A stretch of 53,218 nucleotides of DNA from Xanthomonas hortorum (lineage in GTDB: Bacteria > Pseudomonadota > Gammaproteobacteria > Xanthomonadales > Xanthomonadaceae), in the NCBI RefSeq assembly GCF_002940005.1, contig NZ_MDEF01000027.1; one strand, given 5' to 3'. The notes beneath the pieces are model-generated. The model worked only from the letters and a program-made list of their open reading frames with translations, made no database searches and was not told where the DNA came from. The translations under genes and the position numbers were made by a program. This document shows, piece by piece, positions 35,151 to 43,737 of the stretch. Every line of letters begins with the position of its first letter. The stretch's first letter is position 1.

Positions 35151-36440
35151 TTAGCGCTGGCCGGCGTCGGTGTAATCGCGCTGGTCGTAGCCGGTGTAGA
35201 TCTGGCGCGGACGGCCGATCTTCATTTCCGGGTCGACCTGCTGCTCCAGCCAATGCGACACCCAGCCGGCGGTGCGTGCGATGGCGAACATCACGGTGAA
35301 CATTTCCACCGGGATATTCAGCGCCTTGTAGATCAGGCCCGAGTAGAAGTCGACGTTCGGGTACAGCTTGCGCTGCACGAAGTAGTCGTCCTTCAACGCG
35401 GCTTCTTCCAGCTTCAGCGCCACTTCCAGCAGCGGGTCGTTGACGCCCAGCTCGCCCAGCACCTTGTGGGTCATCTCGCGGATGATCTTGGCGCGCGGGT
35501 CGAAGTTCTTGTAGACGCGGTGACCGAAGCCCATCAGACGGAACGAGGAGTTCTTGTCCTTGGCCTTGGCCACGGCGGATTCGACGTTGTCGGCGGTGCC
35601 TATCTCTTCCAGCATCTTCAGCACGGCTTCGTTGGCGCCACCATGTGCCGGGCCCCACAGCGCGGTGATACCGGCAGCGACCGAGGCATACGGATTGGCA
35701 CCGGTCGAACCGACCAGGCGCACGGTCGAGGTCGAGGCGTTCTGCTCGTGATCGGCGTGCAGGATGAACAGCAGATCCAGCGCCTTGGCGACCACCGGAT
35801 TGATCTCCAGCGGCTCGCTCGGCACTTCGAACATCATGTGCAGGAAGCGATCGACGTAGTTGAGGTTGTTGCGCGGGTAGCGGATCGGCCAGCCGATCGA
35901 ATAGCGATACGCAGCAGCAGCCAGGGTCGGCACCTTGGCGATCAGACGGATGGCAGCCTGACGGCGCTGTTCCGGATCGTTGAGGTCCAGGGTGTCGTGA
36001 TAGAACGCCGACAGCGAGGCGACCGAACCGGCCAGCATGGCCATCGGGTGCGCGTCGTGGCGGAAACCACCGAGGAAGTTCTTCAGCGACTCGTGCATCA
36101 TCGTGTGATGCGTGACTTCGTGGTCGAACTTCTGGAATTCGTCCGCCGTCGGCAGTTCGCCGTTCATCAGCAGATACGAGACTTCCAGGAAGCTGGACTT
36201 CTCGGCCAACTGTTCGATCGGGTAGCCGCGATACAACAACACGCCGTTGTCGCCATAGATGTAGGTGATGGCCGACTTGCAGCTGGCGGTGGCGGTGAAG
36301 CCCGAGTCGTAAGTGAACAGACCGGTTTCTTTGGTCAGCTTTGAAATATCGACGCAATCATTGCCAAGCGTGGGCTTGAGTACCGGCAGAACAACCGACG
36401 TGTCGCCGGCGTTGAGCGTGACCTGATCAAGATCGGACAC
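35151..36440 (-). CDS. gltA: Citrate synthase (type II, hexameric class)
   Basis: A 429-residue enzyme of the NADH-sensitive Gram-negative type. Conserved catalytic segments are LHADHEQNASTST, GPAHGGANEAV (first catalytic His) and FGHRVYKNFDPRAK (second His and oxaloacetate-binding Arg), with the catalytic Asp in the C-terminal DFYSGLIY. It condenses acetyl-CoA and oxaloacetate in the TCA cycle. The ATG at 36440 starts the usual N-terminal beta domain (SDLDQVTLNAG). It is monocistronic with its own terminator. Confidence 0.97.
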   Translation of the reverse strand: MSDLDQVTLNAGDTSVVLPVLKPTLGNDCVDISKLTKETGLFTYDSGFTATASCKSAITYIYGDNGVLLYRGYPIEQLAEKSSFLEVSYLLMNGELPTADEFQKFDHEVTHHTMMHESLKNFLGGFRHDAHPMAMLAGSVASLSAFYHDTLDLNDPEQRRQAAIRLIAKVPTLAAAAYRYSIGWPIRYPRNNLNYVDRFLHMMFEVPSEPLEINPVVAKALDLLFILHADHEQNASTSTVRLVGSTGANPYASVAAGITALWGPAHGGANEAVLKMLEEIGTADNVESAVAKAKDKNSSFRLMGFGHRVYKNFDPRAKIIREMTHKVLGELGVNDPLLEVALKLEEAALKDDYFVQRKLYPNVDFYSGLIYKALNIPVEMFTVMFAIARTAGWVSHWLEQQVDPEMKIGRPRQIYTGYDQRDYTDAGQR

Positions 36441-36613
36441 TGTGTACGCTCCTTCAGTGGAAGGCGCCTGTCACCAAATGGGCAGGCACGTGATGGAAGT
36501 CCAGGGCATCGCCCCGGATCACGTCATTATCGCACAGCAACATTTTGGCCGTCGCTTGGACAGAAGTCGTAGACGCACCCGTCCGGGGCGTGAAAACGAA
36601 GTTGTCACCGCCC

Positions 36614-36646
36614 AAAAAACAACGGCCGCGCAATGCGCGGCCGTTG
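36614..36646 (-). terminator. Strong intrinsic terminator after rpmE2
   Basis: CAACGGCCGCGC (36620-36631) and GCGCGGCCGTTG (36635-36646) form a perfect 12-bp stem with a 3-nt loop. On the minus strand it is followed by TTTTTTGGG, 24 bp after the rpmE2 stop. Confidence 0.9.
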
Positions 36647-36669
36647 CCGGTACAGCCCGTCCTGCAAGT

Positions 36670-36912
36670 TCAGCGCGCGTAGCGCTTCTGGAACTTGTCG
36701 ATACGGCCGCCGGTGTCGATCACCTTGTGCTTGCCGGTATAGAACGGGTGCGATGCCGAGGAGATATCCACCTTGATCAGCGGATAGTCCTGGCCGTCTT
36801 CCCACTTCACGGTCTCTTTCGAGCTCATGGTGGAACGGGTCAGAATCTTGAAATCGGACGTCACGTCGTGGAAGACGACGTCGTTGTAGCTGGGATGAAC
36901 GTTATCTTTCAT
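36670..36912 (-). CDS. rpmE2: Large-subunit ribosomal protein L31 type B
   Basis: An 80-residue protein starting MKDNVHPSYNDVVFHDVTSD, with SSASHPFYTGK in the centre. It has no Cys residues and so lacks the zinc-binding CxxC pair of type A L31, which defines type B (C-minus). Type B forms usually allow growth under low zinc. Open codons upstream to 36948 are not conserved. No Zur box is obvious in the short upstream gap. It has its own strong terminator. Confidence 0.93.
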   Translation of the reverse strand: MKDNVHPSYNDVVFHDVTSDFKILTRSTMSSKETVKWEDGQDYPLIKVDISSASHPFYTGKHKVIDTGGRIDKFQKRYAR

Positions 36913-36984
36913 GGGCTTGGCGCCGGGCTGCCTGGATAAGCCGGTCATTATAGCGGCCGACCTTTGCCCGGCGCAAGCTGCGTC

Positions 36985-37923
36985 CTAACCCGCTGCCAAC
37001 GCCGCCTCGACCAGGCCATAGAACCGCTGGCGGTCGTAGTCCAGCAGCAGGTTTGCGTTGTCGGGCCCGCCATCTCGGCGATTCCAGTCCACCACGGTCA
37101 TGCCGCGGGTGTGGGTGCCGGTCAGCTCGATGTGGACCGGCCGCCGCTCCAGCCGCTGCGCGCCCTCCGGATGCAGCGCGAAGGCCATCGCCAGCGCATC
37201 GGCGGCGTACCAGCGCTCGCCACGGCTGTCTTCTGACCACAGTCGGGTCTTGCGCGAGATTTCCTCGTAGAACTTCGCGCGTGCAGAGTCCGTCGCCAGC
37301 CATTGCTCGACATCGCGATGCAGCAGGCCGTGCGCGATGGTGGCCTCCCAGTCGGCGACATCGAACTGCGGAAAACCGCGGAACACGATATGCGCCGCTT
37401 CCGGGTCGAAGCCGATATTGAATTCGGCCGCCACGGTGATATTGCCGTGCCCGGTCAGCGCCCCGCCCATTACCACCAGCCGCGCCACGCGCTGCGGCAG
37501 GGTCGGATCCAGGGTGAGTGCCAGGGCAAGATTGGTCAGCGGGCCGAGCGCGACCAGCAACAGCTTGCCGGCGTGTTCGTGCGACAGGCGCAGGATGGCG
37601 AGCGCGGCATGCTCGGCCTCGGCAGTGCGCCTGGCCGGCGCCAGGCCGACATCGCCAAAGCCATCGATGCCATGCACATGCGCCGCATCCACCGACGGAT
37701 GCAGCAGCGGCTGCGGGCAGCCCGCGTAGACCGGCACATCCTCACGACCGGCAACCTCGCAGACCTTCAAGGCGTTGCGCACGGTGTGCTCCAGGCCCAC
37801 GTTGCCGGCGGCGATGGTCAAGCCGACCACCTCATGACGCGTGTCGTTGAACGCCATCAGCAGCGCCAGCGCGTCGTCCACGCCCGGGTCGGTGTCGATC
37901 AGCAGCGGTATCTTCTTTGTCAT
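36985..37923 (-). CDS. Inosine-uridine-type nucleoside hydrolase
   Basis: A 312-residue protein with the signature DTDPGVDDALALL at residues 10-22, in which several Asp residues bind Ca2+. VMGGALTGHGNITVAAEFN occurs in the middle, with the conserved Asn and Glu of the active site. It cleaves the N-glycosidic bond of nucleosides to free base and ribose for salvage. Substrate range (purine, pyrimidine or both) cannot be set from this. It lies downstream of recG on the same strand, separated by a heptad-bordered 151-bp gap. Confidence 0.9.
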   Translation of the reverse strand: MTKKIPLLIDTDPGVDDALALLMAFNDTRHEVVGLTIAAGNVGLEHTVRNALKVCEVAGREDVPVYAGCPQPLLHPSVDAAHVHGIDGFGDVGLAPARRTAEAEHAALAILRLSHEHAGKLLLVALGPLTNLALALTLDPTLPQRVARLVVMGGALTGHGNITVAAEFNIGFDPEAAHIVFRGFPQFDVADWEATIAHGLLHRDVEQWLATDSARAKFYEEISRKTRLWSEDSRGERWYAADALAMAFALHPEGAQRLERRPVHIELTGTHTRGMTVVDWNRRDGGPDNANLLLDYDRQRFYGLVEAALAAG

Positions 37924-37952
37924 GGGATTCGGGATTGGTCATTCGGGATTCG
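37922..37952 (+). repeat. GGGATTN heptad array abutting the nucleoside hydrolase start codon
   Basis: GGGATTC, GGGATTG and GGGATTC units begin directly at the ATG (CAT on the plus strand). Any ribosome-binding site must therefore lie inside the array. The inverted partner is at 38026-38068. Confidence 0.6.
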
Positions 37953-38001
37953 TTGCCGCATCTTCGCAAGGATCGGCGGGGCACGCGAATCCGGTACACA
38001 C

Positions 38002-38020
38002 CCAGGTCGCAGCGACCTGG
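38002..38020. repeat. Perfect palindromic hairpin between two heptad arrays
   Basis: CCAGGTCGC (38002-38010), one base, GCGACCTGG (38012-38020). It sits at the centre of the recG to nucleoside hydrolase gap, bordered on both sides by inverted heptads. Confidence 0.6.
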
Positions 38021-38025
38021 CTTTA

Positions 38026-38068
38026 CCAATCCCCAATCCCCAATCCCCAATTCCGAATGCCCAATCTC
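38026..38068 (-). repeat. GGGATTN heptad array after the recG stop codon
   Basis: On the minus strand, starting 6 nt after the recG TGA, GATTGGG, CATTCGG, AATTGGG and several GATTGGG units follow. It is the inverted partner of the array at 37922-37952. Confidence 0.6.
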
Positions 38069-38074
38069 CGCCGC

Positions 38075-40219
38075 TCACGCAGCTGCGTAACGCACCGCAC
38101 TGCCGATCCAACGCGCGACCACACGATCGGCGATCTCCGGCGCTTCGGCCAGCAAGCGTTCGGCAAGCACCTGCACGCGCGGCAGCAGCCCGGCATCACG
38201 GGCCAGATCGGCAATGCGAAAACTCGCCAGGCCGGTCTGCCGGGTACCCAGCAATTCGCCCGGGCCGCGCAACTCCAGATCCTTTTCGGCGATCACGAAG
38301 CCGTCATTGGTCTGGCGCATGGTTTCCAGACGCTGGCGCGCCATCATCGACAACGGTGCCTGATACAGCAGCACGCAACTGGACGCGGCCGCGCCGCGCC
38401 CGACCCGGCCACGCAGCTGATGCAACTGGGCAAGACCCAGGCGCTCGGCGTTCTCGATGATCATCAGCGAGGCGTTGGGGACGTCCACGCCCACTTCGAT
38501 CACGGTGGTGGCGACCAGCAGATCGGTGTGGCCCTGCTTGAAATCCAGCATGGCTCTTTGTTTTTCGGCCGGCTTCATGCGGCCGTGCACCAGCGCCACG
38601 CGCACGCCCGGCAATTGTGCCGATAGCGCTTCAAAGGTGACTTCTGCGGCCTGCGCTTCGATCTTTGGCGGGCCAGGCGGCGCGCCTTTGCCGGGCTCTT
38701 CGCTTTCTTCGATCAAGGTGCACACCCAGTACGCCTGGCGCCCTTCGGCGCAGGCGGCGCGGATGCGCTCCACCAGGTCCGGGCGACGTTCTGCGCTCAA
38801 GACAATCGTCTGCACCGGCGTGCGCCCCGGTGGCAGCTCGTCAATGGCGGAAACATCCAGATCCGCATAGGTCGACATCGCCAGGGTGCGCGGGATCGGC
38901 GTGGCGGTCATCACCAATTGATGCGGCACGCTGCCGGCAGCCGCACCCTTGTCGCGCAGGGCAAGCCGCTGATGCACACCGAAGCGGTGCTGCTCATCGA
39001 TGATGGCCAGCGCGAGGTCGTGAAAGACTACCGCCTCCTGCATCAATGCATGCGTGCCGACGACGACCTGCGCCTGGCCGGAGGCCACCTCGGCCATCGC
39101 CGCAGCACGCGCCTTGCCGGTGACCTTGCCGGCCAGCCAGACGATGCGCACGCCCAGCGGTTCCAGCCAGCCACGCAGGTTGGTGAGGTGCTGCTCGGCC
39201 AGCAGTTCGGTCGGCGCGGCCAGCGCCACCTGCTTGCCCTGCTCCACCGCCAGCATCGCCGCCAACGCGGCGACCACGGTTTTACCGCTGCCGACATCCC
39301 CCTGCACCAGCCGTAGCATCGGCGATGGCTTGGCAAGATCGCGCGCAATCTGCTCGAACACGCGCTGCTGCGCGCCGGTGAGCTGGAACGGCAATGCCGC
39401 GCGCAGTTGCTGCACGAGGTTCCCAGTGCCGGGCAGCCTGGGCGCATGAAAGCGCTGCAAGGCGATGCGTTGGCGGCGCAGGCTGAGTTGATGCGCCAAC
39501 AGTTCTTCGATCGCCAGGCGTTGCTGGGCCGGATGGCCACCTGCGAGCAGTTGCTGCGGGTCGGTGTTGACCGGCGGGCGATGCATGGTCAGCAGCGCCT
39601 CGCGCAAGGAGGGCAGTTGTTCGTCCTGCAGCCAATGCGGCGGCAGCAATTCCAGCGCGGCCTCCGGCGGCAACCGCTCCAGCGCCTGGCCGATGAGCTT
39701 GCGCAGCGTGGCCGGCCCAACGCCCTCCAACACCGGATAGACCGGGTCCAGGCTATCGCCCAGCCCGGCGTTTTCGCCCTCCGCCAGCACACGGTAACTG
39801 GGGTGAACGATTTCCCAACCGTTCTGCCCCGGTTTGGGCGTGCCGAACACCCGCACCCGCGTGCCCGGCGCGAACTGCGCCACCTGGGCCGCGCGGAAGT
39901 GGAAAAAGCGCAGCACCAAAGTGCCGTGCGAGTCGTCCGACACCGCTACCCGCAGCACCGGCCGGAAGCGGAAGCCGCGCTCCATCGCATCGACGCGGCC
40001 TTCGATCTGGGCCGGCACGCCGCCCTGCAACTGCGCGATCGTGGTCAGCCGCGTGCGGTCTTCGTAACGCAGCGGCAGATGCAGCCACAGATCCTGCAAC
40101 GTGAAAATCCCACGCGCAGCGAACTTCTCGGCCACTTTCGGGCCGACCCCGGGCAGGCTGGACAGCGACGCCTGGCCTGCGACGGCCAGGCTCGGCGTGA
40201 CGGTGAGCGCGCGTGGCAC
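38075..40219 (-). CDS. recG: ATP-dependent DNA helicase RecG
   Basis: A 714-residue helicase, full family length. An N-terminal wedge/OB domain (about 20-200, SLPGVGPKVAEKFAARGI) is followed by the helicase core with Walker A GDVGSGKT, the Walker B variant IIDEQHRFGV, TATPIPRTLAMS and the C-terminal motif QLRGRVGRG. It remodels stalled replication forks and Holliday junctions. It is the last of the gmk-rpoZ-spoT-ridA-recG series and lies 30 bp after ridA. Confidence 0.96.
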   Translation of the reverse strand: MPRALTVTPSLAVAGQASLSSLPGVGPKVAEKFAARGIFTLQDLWLHLPLRYEDRTRLTTIAQLQGGVPAQIEGRVDAMERGFRFRPVLRVAVSDDSHGTLVLRFFHFRAAQVAQFAPGTRVRVFGTPKPGQNGWEIVHPSYRVLAEGENAGLGDSLDPVYPVLEGVGPATLRKLIGQALERLPPEAALELLPPHWLQDEQLPSLREALLTMHRPPVNTDPQQLLAGGHPAQQRLAIEELLAHQLSLRRQRIALQRFHAPRLPGTGNLVQQLRAALPFQLTGAQQRVFEQIARDLAKPSPMLRLVQGDVGSGKTVVAALAAMLAVEQGKQVALAAPTELLAEQHLTNLRGWLEPLGVRIVWLAGKVTGKARAAAMAEVASGQAQVVVGTHALMQEAVVFHDLALAIIDEQHRFGVHQRLALRDKGAAAGSVPHQLVMTATPIPRTLAMSTYADLDVSAIDELPPGRTPVQTIVLSAERRPDLVERIRAACAEGRQAYWVCTLIEESEEPGKGAPPGPPKIEAQAAEVTFEALSAQLPGVRVALVHGRMKPAEKQRAMLDFKQGHTDLLVATTVIEVGVDVPNASLMIIENAERLGLAQLHQLRGRVGRGAAASSCVLLYQAPLSMMARQRLETMRQTNDGFVIAEKDLELRGPGELLGTRQTGLASFRIADLARDAGLLPRVQVLAERLLAEAPEIADRVVARWIGSAVRYAAA

Positions 40220-40249
40220 GGCAGATCGAATCGGATCAGTCGAACTGGA

Positions 40250-40630
40250 TCACTCGAGCGCCATCACCGCATCGACTTCGAAGCCGGCACCCTTGGGCAG
40301 ACCGGAGACTTCCATGGTGGAACGCGCGGGGAACGGCGCCTGGAAATACTCCTGCATCACCGCGTTGACGGCGGCGAACTGGCCGAGATCGGTCAGGTAC
40401 AGGCCCAGGCGCACGATCTTGTCGAGCGAGCCGCCGGCTGCTTCGGCCACCGCCTTGAGGTTGTCGAAGCAGCGACGCGCTTGCGCACCGATGTCGCCCG
40501 GCACGATCTCGCCGGTGGCCGGATCCAGCGGGATCTGCCCGGAGAAATACACCGTGTTGCCGGCACGCACGGCCTGCGAATACGGGCCAATGGCGGCAGG
40601 CGCCTGGTCGGTATGGATGATCTGGGACAT
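40250..40630 (-). CDS. ridA: RidA family reactive-intermediate deaminase
   Basis: A 126-residue protein with the RidA signature pattern VYFSGQIPLDPATGEIV, a conserved Arg (around residue 105) in FPARSTMEVSGLPKGA, and EVDAVMALE at the end. It hydrolyses reactive enamine/imine intermediates released by pyridoxal-phosphate enzymes such as threonine dehydratase. It lies between spoT and recG, a position occupied by trmH in E. coli. The 217-bp gap from spoT is mostly a dispersed repeat. Confidence 0.93.
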   Translation of the reverse strand: MSQIIHTDQAPAAIGPYSQAVRAGNTVYFSGQIPLDPATGEIVPGDIGAQARRCFDNLKAVAEAAGGSLDKIVRLGLYLTDLGQFAAVNAVMQEYFQAPFPARSTMEVSGLPKGAGFEVDAVMALE

Positions 40631-40703
40631 GGAAACTCCGCTGCAAAGGTGTGTGCAGCAGTTTAGGCGTTTGTGCGGATTTGCTCGACTGTTGCGCGCA
40701 TTT

Positions 40704-40850
40704 TGGAGCGGCTGACAAAACGTAGCGAGCGGTCGTCAGGTGAGTACGGGCGGCGCGCAGGAACCGGAGTGTACGAGTGGTACATGCCGATTCCGAGCTC
40801 CTACCGCGCCCGCCTGGCGGTGAGCGCGTTAGTTTTGTTAGCTGCTCTTA
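40704..40850. repeat. Dispersed palindromic element, copy 3 (complete)
   Basis: About 147 bp, closely matching the element at 9991-10137. It has a GAGCGGCTGACAAAAC left end, the shared GTAGCGAGCGGTCGTCAGGT segment, an apical GTGTAC-GAGTG-GTACAT hairpin and the right end GTTTTGTTAGCTGCTCTTA. The TAA stop of spoT lies at the right border (40850-40848). Terminal repeats pair with two mismatches. Confidence 0.8.
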
Positions 40851-43019
40851 TTGACGGCCGACGCTTTGCACCACATGCAAACGCCGCAACCGGCGCATCA
40901 CTTCGGCCAGATGGCGGCGGTCGCGGACCTGGATGTTGAAGCGCAGCACCGCGGCATTGAAATCGCGGTCCAGGTAATCCACACGCTCGATGTTGGACTG
41001 GCTCTGCGCGATCGCCGCGGCAAGCTGCGCCAGCACGCCGGTGCGGTTTTCCACCTCGACCACCAATGCGGTGTCGTAATCGCCGGTGACGCCCGAATCC
41101 CAGTCGATCGGCACCCAGCGTTCGGGCGATTTGCGCAGTTCGGCCAGGTTGGTGCAATCCAGCCGATGCACCACGATGCCCTTGCCGGCGGTGTGGTAGC
41201 CCATGATTTCGTCGCCGGGAATCGGCTGACAACAGTTGGCGAAACTGATCACGCCACGCTCGCTGCCGTCGATCAGGATTTTTTCGTGCGAATGCTTGGA
41301 GTGACCGCCACCGCGCAGTTCGGCATAGGCCATCAAGGCCTGCGCGGCCTGGTTGGGCATCCAGTTGCCCAGCGCCACGTCGGCCAGCAAGGCTTCCAGG
41401 CGCGGATAGCGGTGCTCGCTGAGGAAGGCGTCCAGGCGGCCCTTGGGCAGCCGTTCCAGCGAGCTGTCCATTGCTTCCAGCGCGCGGTCGAGCATGCGGT
41501 GACCGAGCTGCACGGCATCTTCGTGTTCGAGTTGCTTGAGCTGGTGGCGGATCGCGGTGCGCGCCTTGCTGCTGACCACAAACTCCAGCCACTGCGGCTT
41601 GGGCGTGGCCGAGCGCGCGGTGATGATTTCCACCGCCTGCCCGCTGACCAGCTTGGTGCGCAAGGGCACCAGCTTCTTGTCCACGCGCGAGGCGACCGCG
41701 CGATTGCCCACGTCGGTATGCACCGCGTAGGCGAAATCGAGCGCGGTGGAATTGCGCGGCAACGCCAGGATCTTGCCCTTGGGCGTGAACAGATAGACCT
41801 CGTCCGGGAACAGATCGACCTTGACGTTGTCCAGAAACTCCAGCGACGAGCCGGCGGCGCGCTGCGAATCGATCAGCTCCACGATCCAGTCGTGCGCACG
41901 GCTCTGCGCACTGTTGGGCGAGGTGGAACCGACCTTGTAGGTCCAGTGCGCGGCCACGCCGCGTTCGGCGATCAGGTCCATCTCTTCGGTGCGGATCTGT
42001 ACTTCGATCGGCGAGCCGTAGGGACCGAACAACACGGTGTGCAGCGACTGGTAGCCGTTGGCCTTCGGGATCGCGATGAAATCGCGAAAGCGCCCGTCCA
42101 GCGGCTTGAACGTGGCATGCACCGCGCCGAGGGCGTGATAGCAATCGGCCACCGAACGCACCACCAGACGGAAGCCGAACACATCCATCACCTGGTCGAA
42201 GGATTTGTTCTCTTCGTGCATCTTGGAATAGATGCTCCAGGGCGTCTTGATGCGACTGACCAGACGATGTTCAAGCCCTTCCTTGGCCAGCCGCTGCGAC
42301 AACTGCACTTCCACCTGCGCCATCGATTCGCGCCGCACCACCGGTTGGCTGCGGATGTGCTTTTCGATGATGGCGTGACGCCATGGATACAGCGCGCGAA
42401 AGCCCAGGTTCTGCAACTCGGACTTGATCAGGCTCATGCCCAGGCGCTGGGCGATGGGTGCGTAGATTTCCAGCGTTTCGCGCGCGATGCGGCTGCGCGC
42501 CTCGCTGCTCTGCGCGCCCAGCGTGCGCATGTTGTGCAGGCGGTCGGCCAGCTTAATCATGATCACGCGCAAGTCGCGCGACATCGCCAACAGCATCTTG
42601 CGGAAACTTTCTGCCGCCGCTTCCTGGCGGTCGCGGAACTTGAGCTTGTCCAGCTTGGTGACGCCATCGACCAGCTCGGCCACCGCTTCGCCGAACTCGG
42701 AGGCCAGCTCTTCGCGGGTCAGCGGGGTGTCTTCGATGGTGTCGTGCAGGATCGCGGCGATCAGCGATTCCATGTCCAGGCCGAGTTCGGCGAGTACGCC
42801 GGCCACAGCGACCGGATGGGTGATGTAAGGCTCGCCCGACTTGCGGGTCTGGCCGGCATGCGCGGTGGCCCCTACTTCCCAGGCACGGCGCAGGATCGGC
42901 AGCTGCTCCTTGGGAAGGTAGCTGGCAGCGCGCTCGAGGTGCAGGACGTAATCGGGGATGGCCGGGTCGGGAGACGAGGACGTCGCGACGGTCGCCTGGG
43001 CAGTAGGGCCTGGGTTCAT
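40848..43019 (-). CDS. spoT: Bifunctional (p)ppGpp synthetase/hydrolase SpoT
   Basis: A 723-residue RelA/SpoT protein. The HD hydrolase domain (about 45-200) keeps HDTIEDTPLT and the further His/Asp ligands. The synthetase domain (about 235-370) has RIKTPWSIYSKMH, DVFGFRLVV and EVQIRTEEMD. TGS (about 390-450), helical/ZFD-like and C-terminal ACT domains follow. Both catalytic centres look intact, so it is a bifunctional enzyme that makes and removes the alarmone. It sits after rpoZ, as in E. coli. A terminator separates rpoZ from it, so it may have its own promoter. Confidence 0.95.
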   Translation of the reverse strand: MNPGPTAQATVATSSSPDPAIPDYVLHLERAASYLPKEQLPILRRAWEVGATAHAGQTRKSGEPYITHPVAVAGVLAELGLDMESLIAAILHDTIEDTPLTREELASEFGEAVAELVDGVTKLDKLKFRDRQEAAAESFRKMLLAMSRDLRVIMIKLADRLHNMRTLGAQSSEARSRIARETLEIYAPIAQRLGMSLIKSELQNLGFRALYPWRHAIIEKHIRSQPVVRRESMAQVEVQLSQRLAKEGLEHRLVSRIKTPWSIYSKMHEENKSFDQVMDVFGFRLVVRSVADCYHALGAVHATFKPLDGRFRDFIAIPKANGYQSLHTVLFGPYGSPIEVQIRTEEMDLIAERGVAAHWTYKVGSTSPNSAQSRAHDWIVELIDSQRAAGSSLEFLDNVKVDLFPDEVYLFTPKGKILALPRNSTALDFAYAVHTDVGNRAVASRVDKKLVPLRTKLVSGQAVEIITARSATPKPQWLEFVVSSKARTAIRHQLKQLEHEDAVQLGHRMLDRALEAMDSSLERLPKGRLDAFLSEHRYPRLEALLADVALGNWMPNQAAQALMAYAELRGGGHSKHSHEKILIDGSERGVISFANCCQPIPGDEIMGYHTAGKGIVVHRLDCTNLAELRKSPERWVPIDWDSGVTGDYDTALVVEVENRTGVLAQLAAAIAQSQSNIERVDYLDRDFNAAVLRFNIQVRDRRHLAEVMRRLRRLHVVQSVGRQ

Positions 43020-43095
43020 GGCGGAAGACTATGCCAGCGGCGCAGTCACGGCAAACGTTTGCGCACTACGCGCGCGAAAGCGGCCCGCAAACGAA

Positions 43096-43120
43096 AACAG
43101 CCCGCACAAGGCGGGCTGTT
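43096..43120 (-). terminator. Intrinsic terminator between rpoZ and spoT
   Basis: AACAGCCCGC (43096-43105) and GCGGGCTGTT (43111-43120) form a perfect 10-bp stem with a 5-nt loop; on the minus strand it continues TTTTCGTTTG. It probably limits read-through from rpoZ into spoT. Confidence 0.75.
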
Positions 43121-43146
43121 AGGATCGATCGCAGCGATGCGAGCAA

Positions 43147-43446
43147 TCAATCGTCGTTCTTGGACATGTCTTCGTCGGCGACCACTTCGGCAGCGGCCCA
43201 TTCCAGCGCTTCGCGCTCGGCACGCTCGCGCTCGGCCTTCTCGACTTCATCGATCAGCGCGTTGTCGATCCGGCGGGCGGCGATCTCTCGCAGCGCCATC
43301 ACGGTGGGCTTGTCGCTGGCGTCTGCGTTTTCGATCAACGGCTGGACGCCGTTGGCGAGCTGACGAGCACGCTTGGAGGCCATCATGACCAGCTCAAAAC
43401 GGTTGTTCACGACTTCCAGGCAATCTTCTACGGTAATGCGGGCCAT
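43147..43446 (-). CDS. rpoZ: RNA polymerase omega subunit
   Basis: A 99-residue protein beginning MARITVEDCLEVVNNRFELV, the conserved omega N-terminus, with ALREIAARRIDNALI in the core and an acidic C-terminus. It helps assemble RNA polymerase and forms part of the ppGpp site. The ATG at 43446 is preceded by GGGAG; residues in frame upstream are not conserved. It lies between gmk (291-bp gap upstream, no gene seen there) and spoT. Confidence 0.96.
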   Translation of the reverse strand: MARITVEDCLEVVNNRFELVMMASKRARQLANGVQPLIENADASDKPTVMALREIAARRIDNALIDEVEKAERERAEREALEWAAAEVVADEDMSKNDD

Positions 43447-43737
43447 GCGGGCTCCCGGCGACCAGCAACGGCCGCGCATCGAATGAGGGAAAGGGGACGG
43501 AGTGTACGCCGGGGCCGCTGGGCGGGCAACCGGCTGTCATTCAGTTTGCTTTGGAATCAGCCACTTGGAGCAAGTCGATCAAGACGCAGCGCCGTCCTGG
43601 TGCGCAGAACAGCCCCGCATGCCTGGCCCGGCCGTTTCCCTAAGCCGCGGCGACACGCAGGCCGAATGCGATGTTCAGCTGCAGCGTCATCGCGCCGTGA
43701 CACCAAGGATCGCCGCTCCACCCACCACACCAGGAAC

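Noticed and set aside
40851..43388. An 845-codon open frame antisense to spoT
   Set aside because: High GC makes long open antisense frames common; its translation is rich in His, Gln and Arg with no domain, and spoT on the other strand is complete.
43496..43506. GGAGTGTACG near rpoZ, identical to part of the dispersed element
   Set aside because: Only ten bases match and no flanking motif or stem is present; probably chance.
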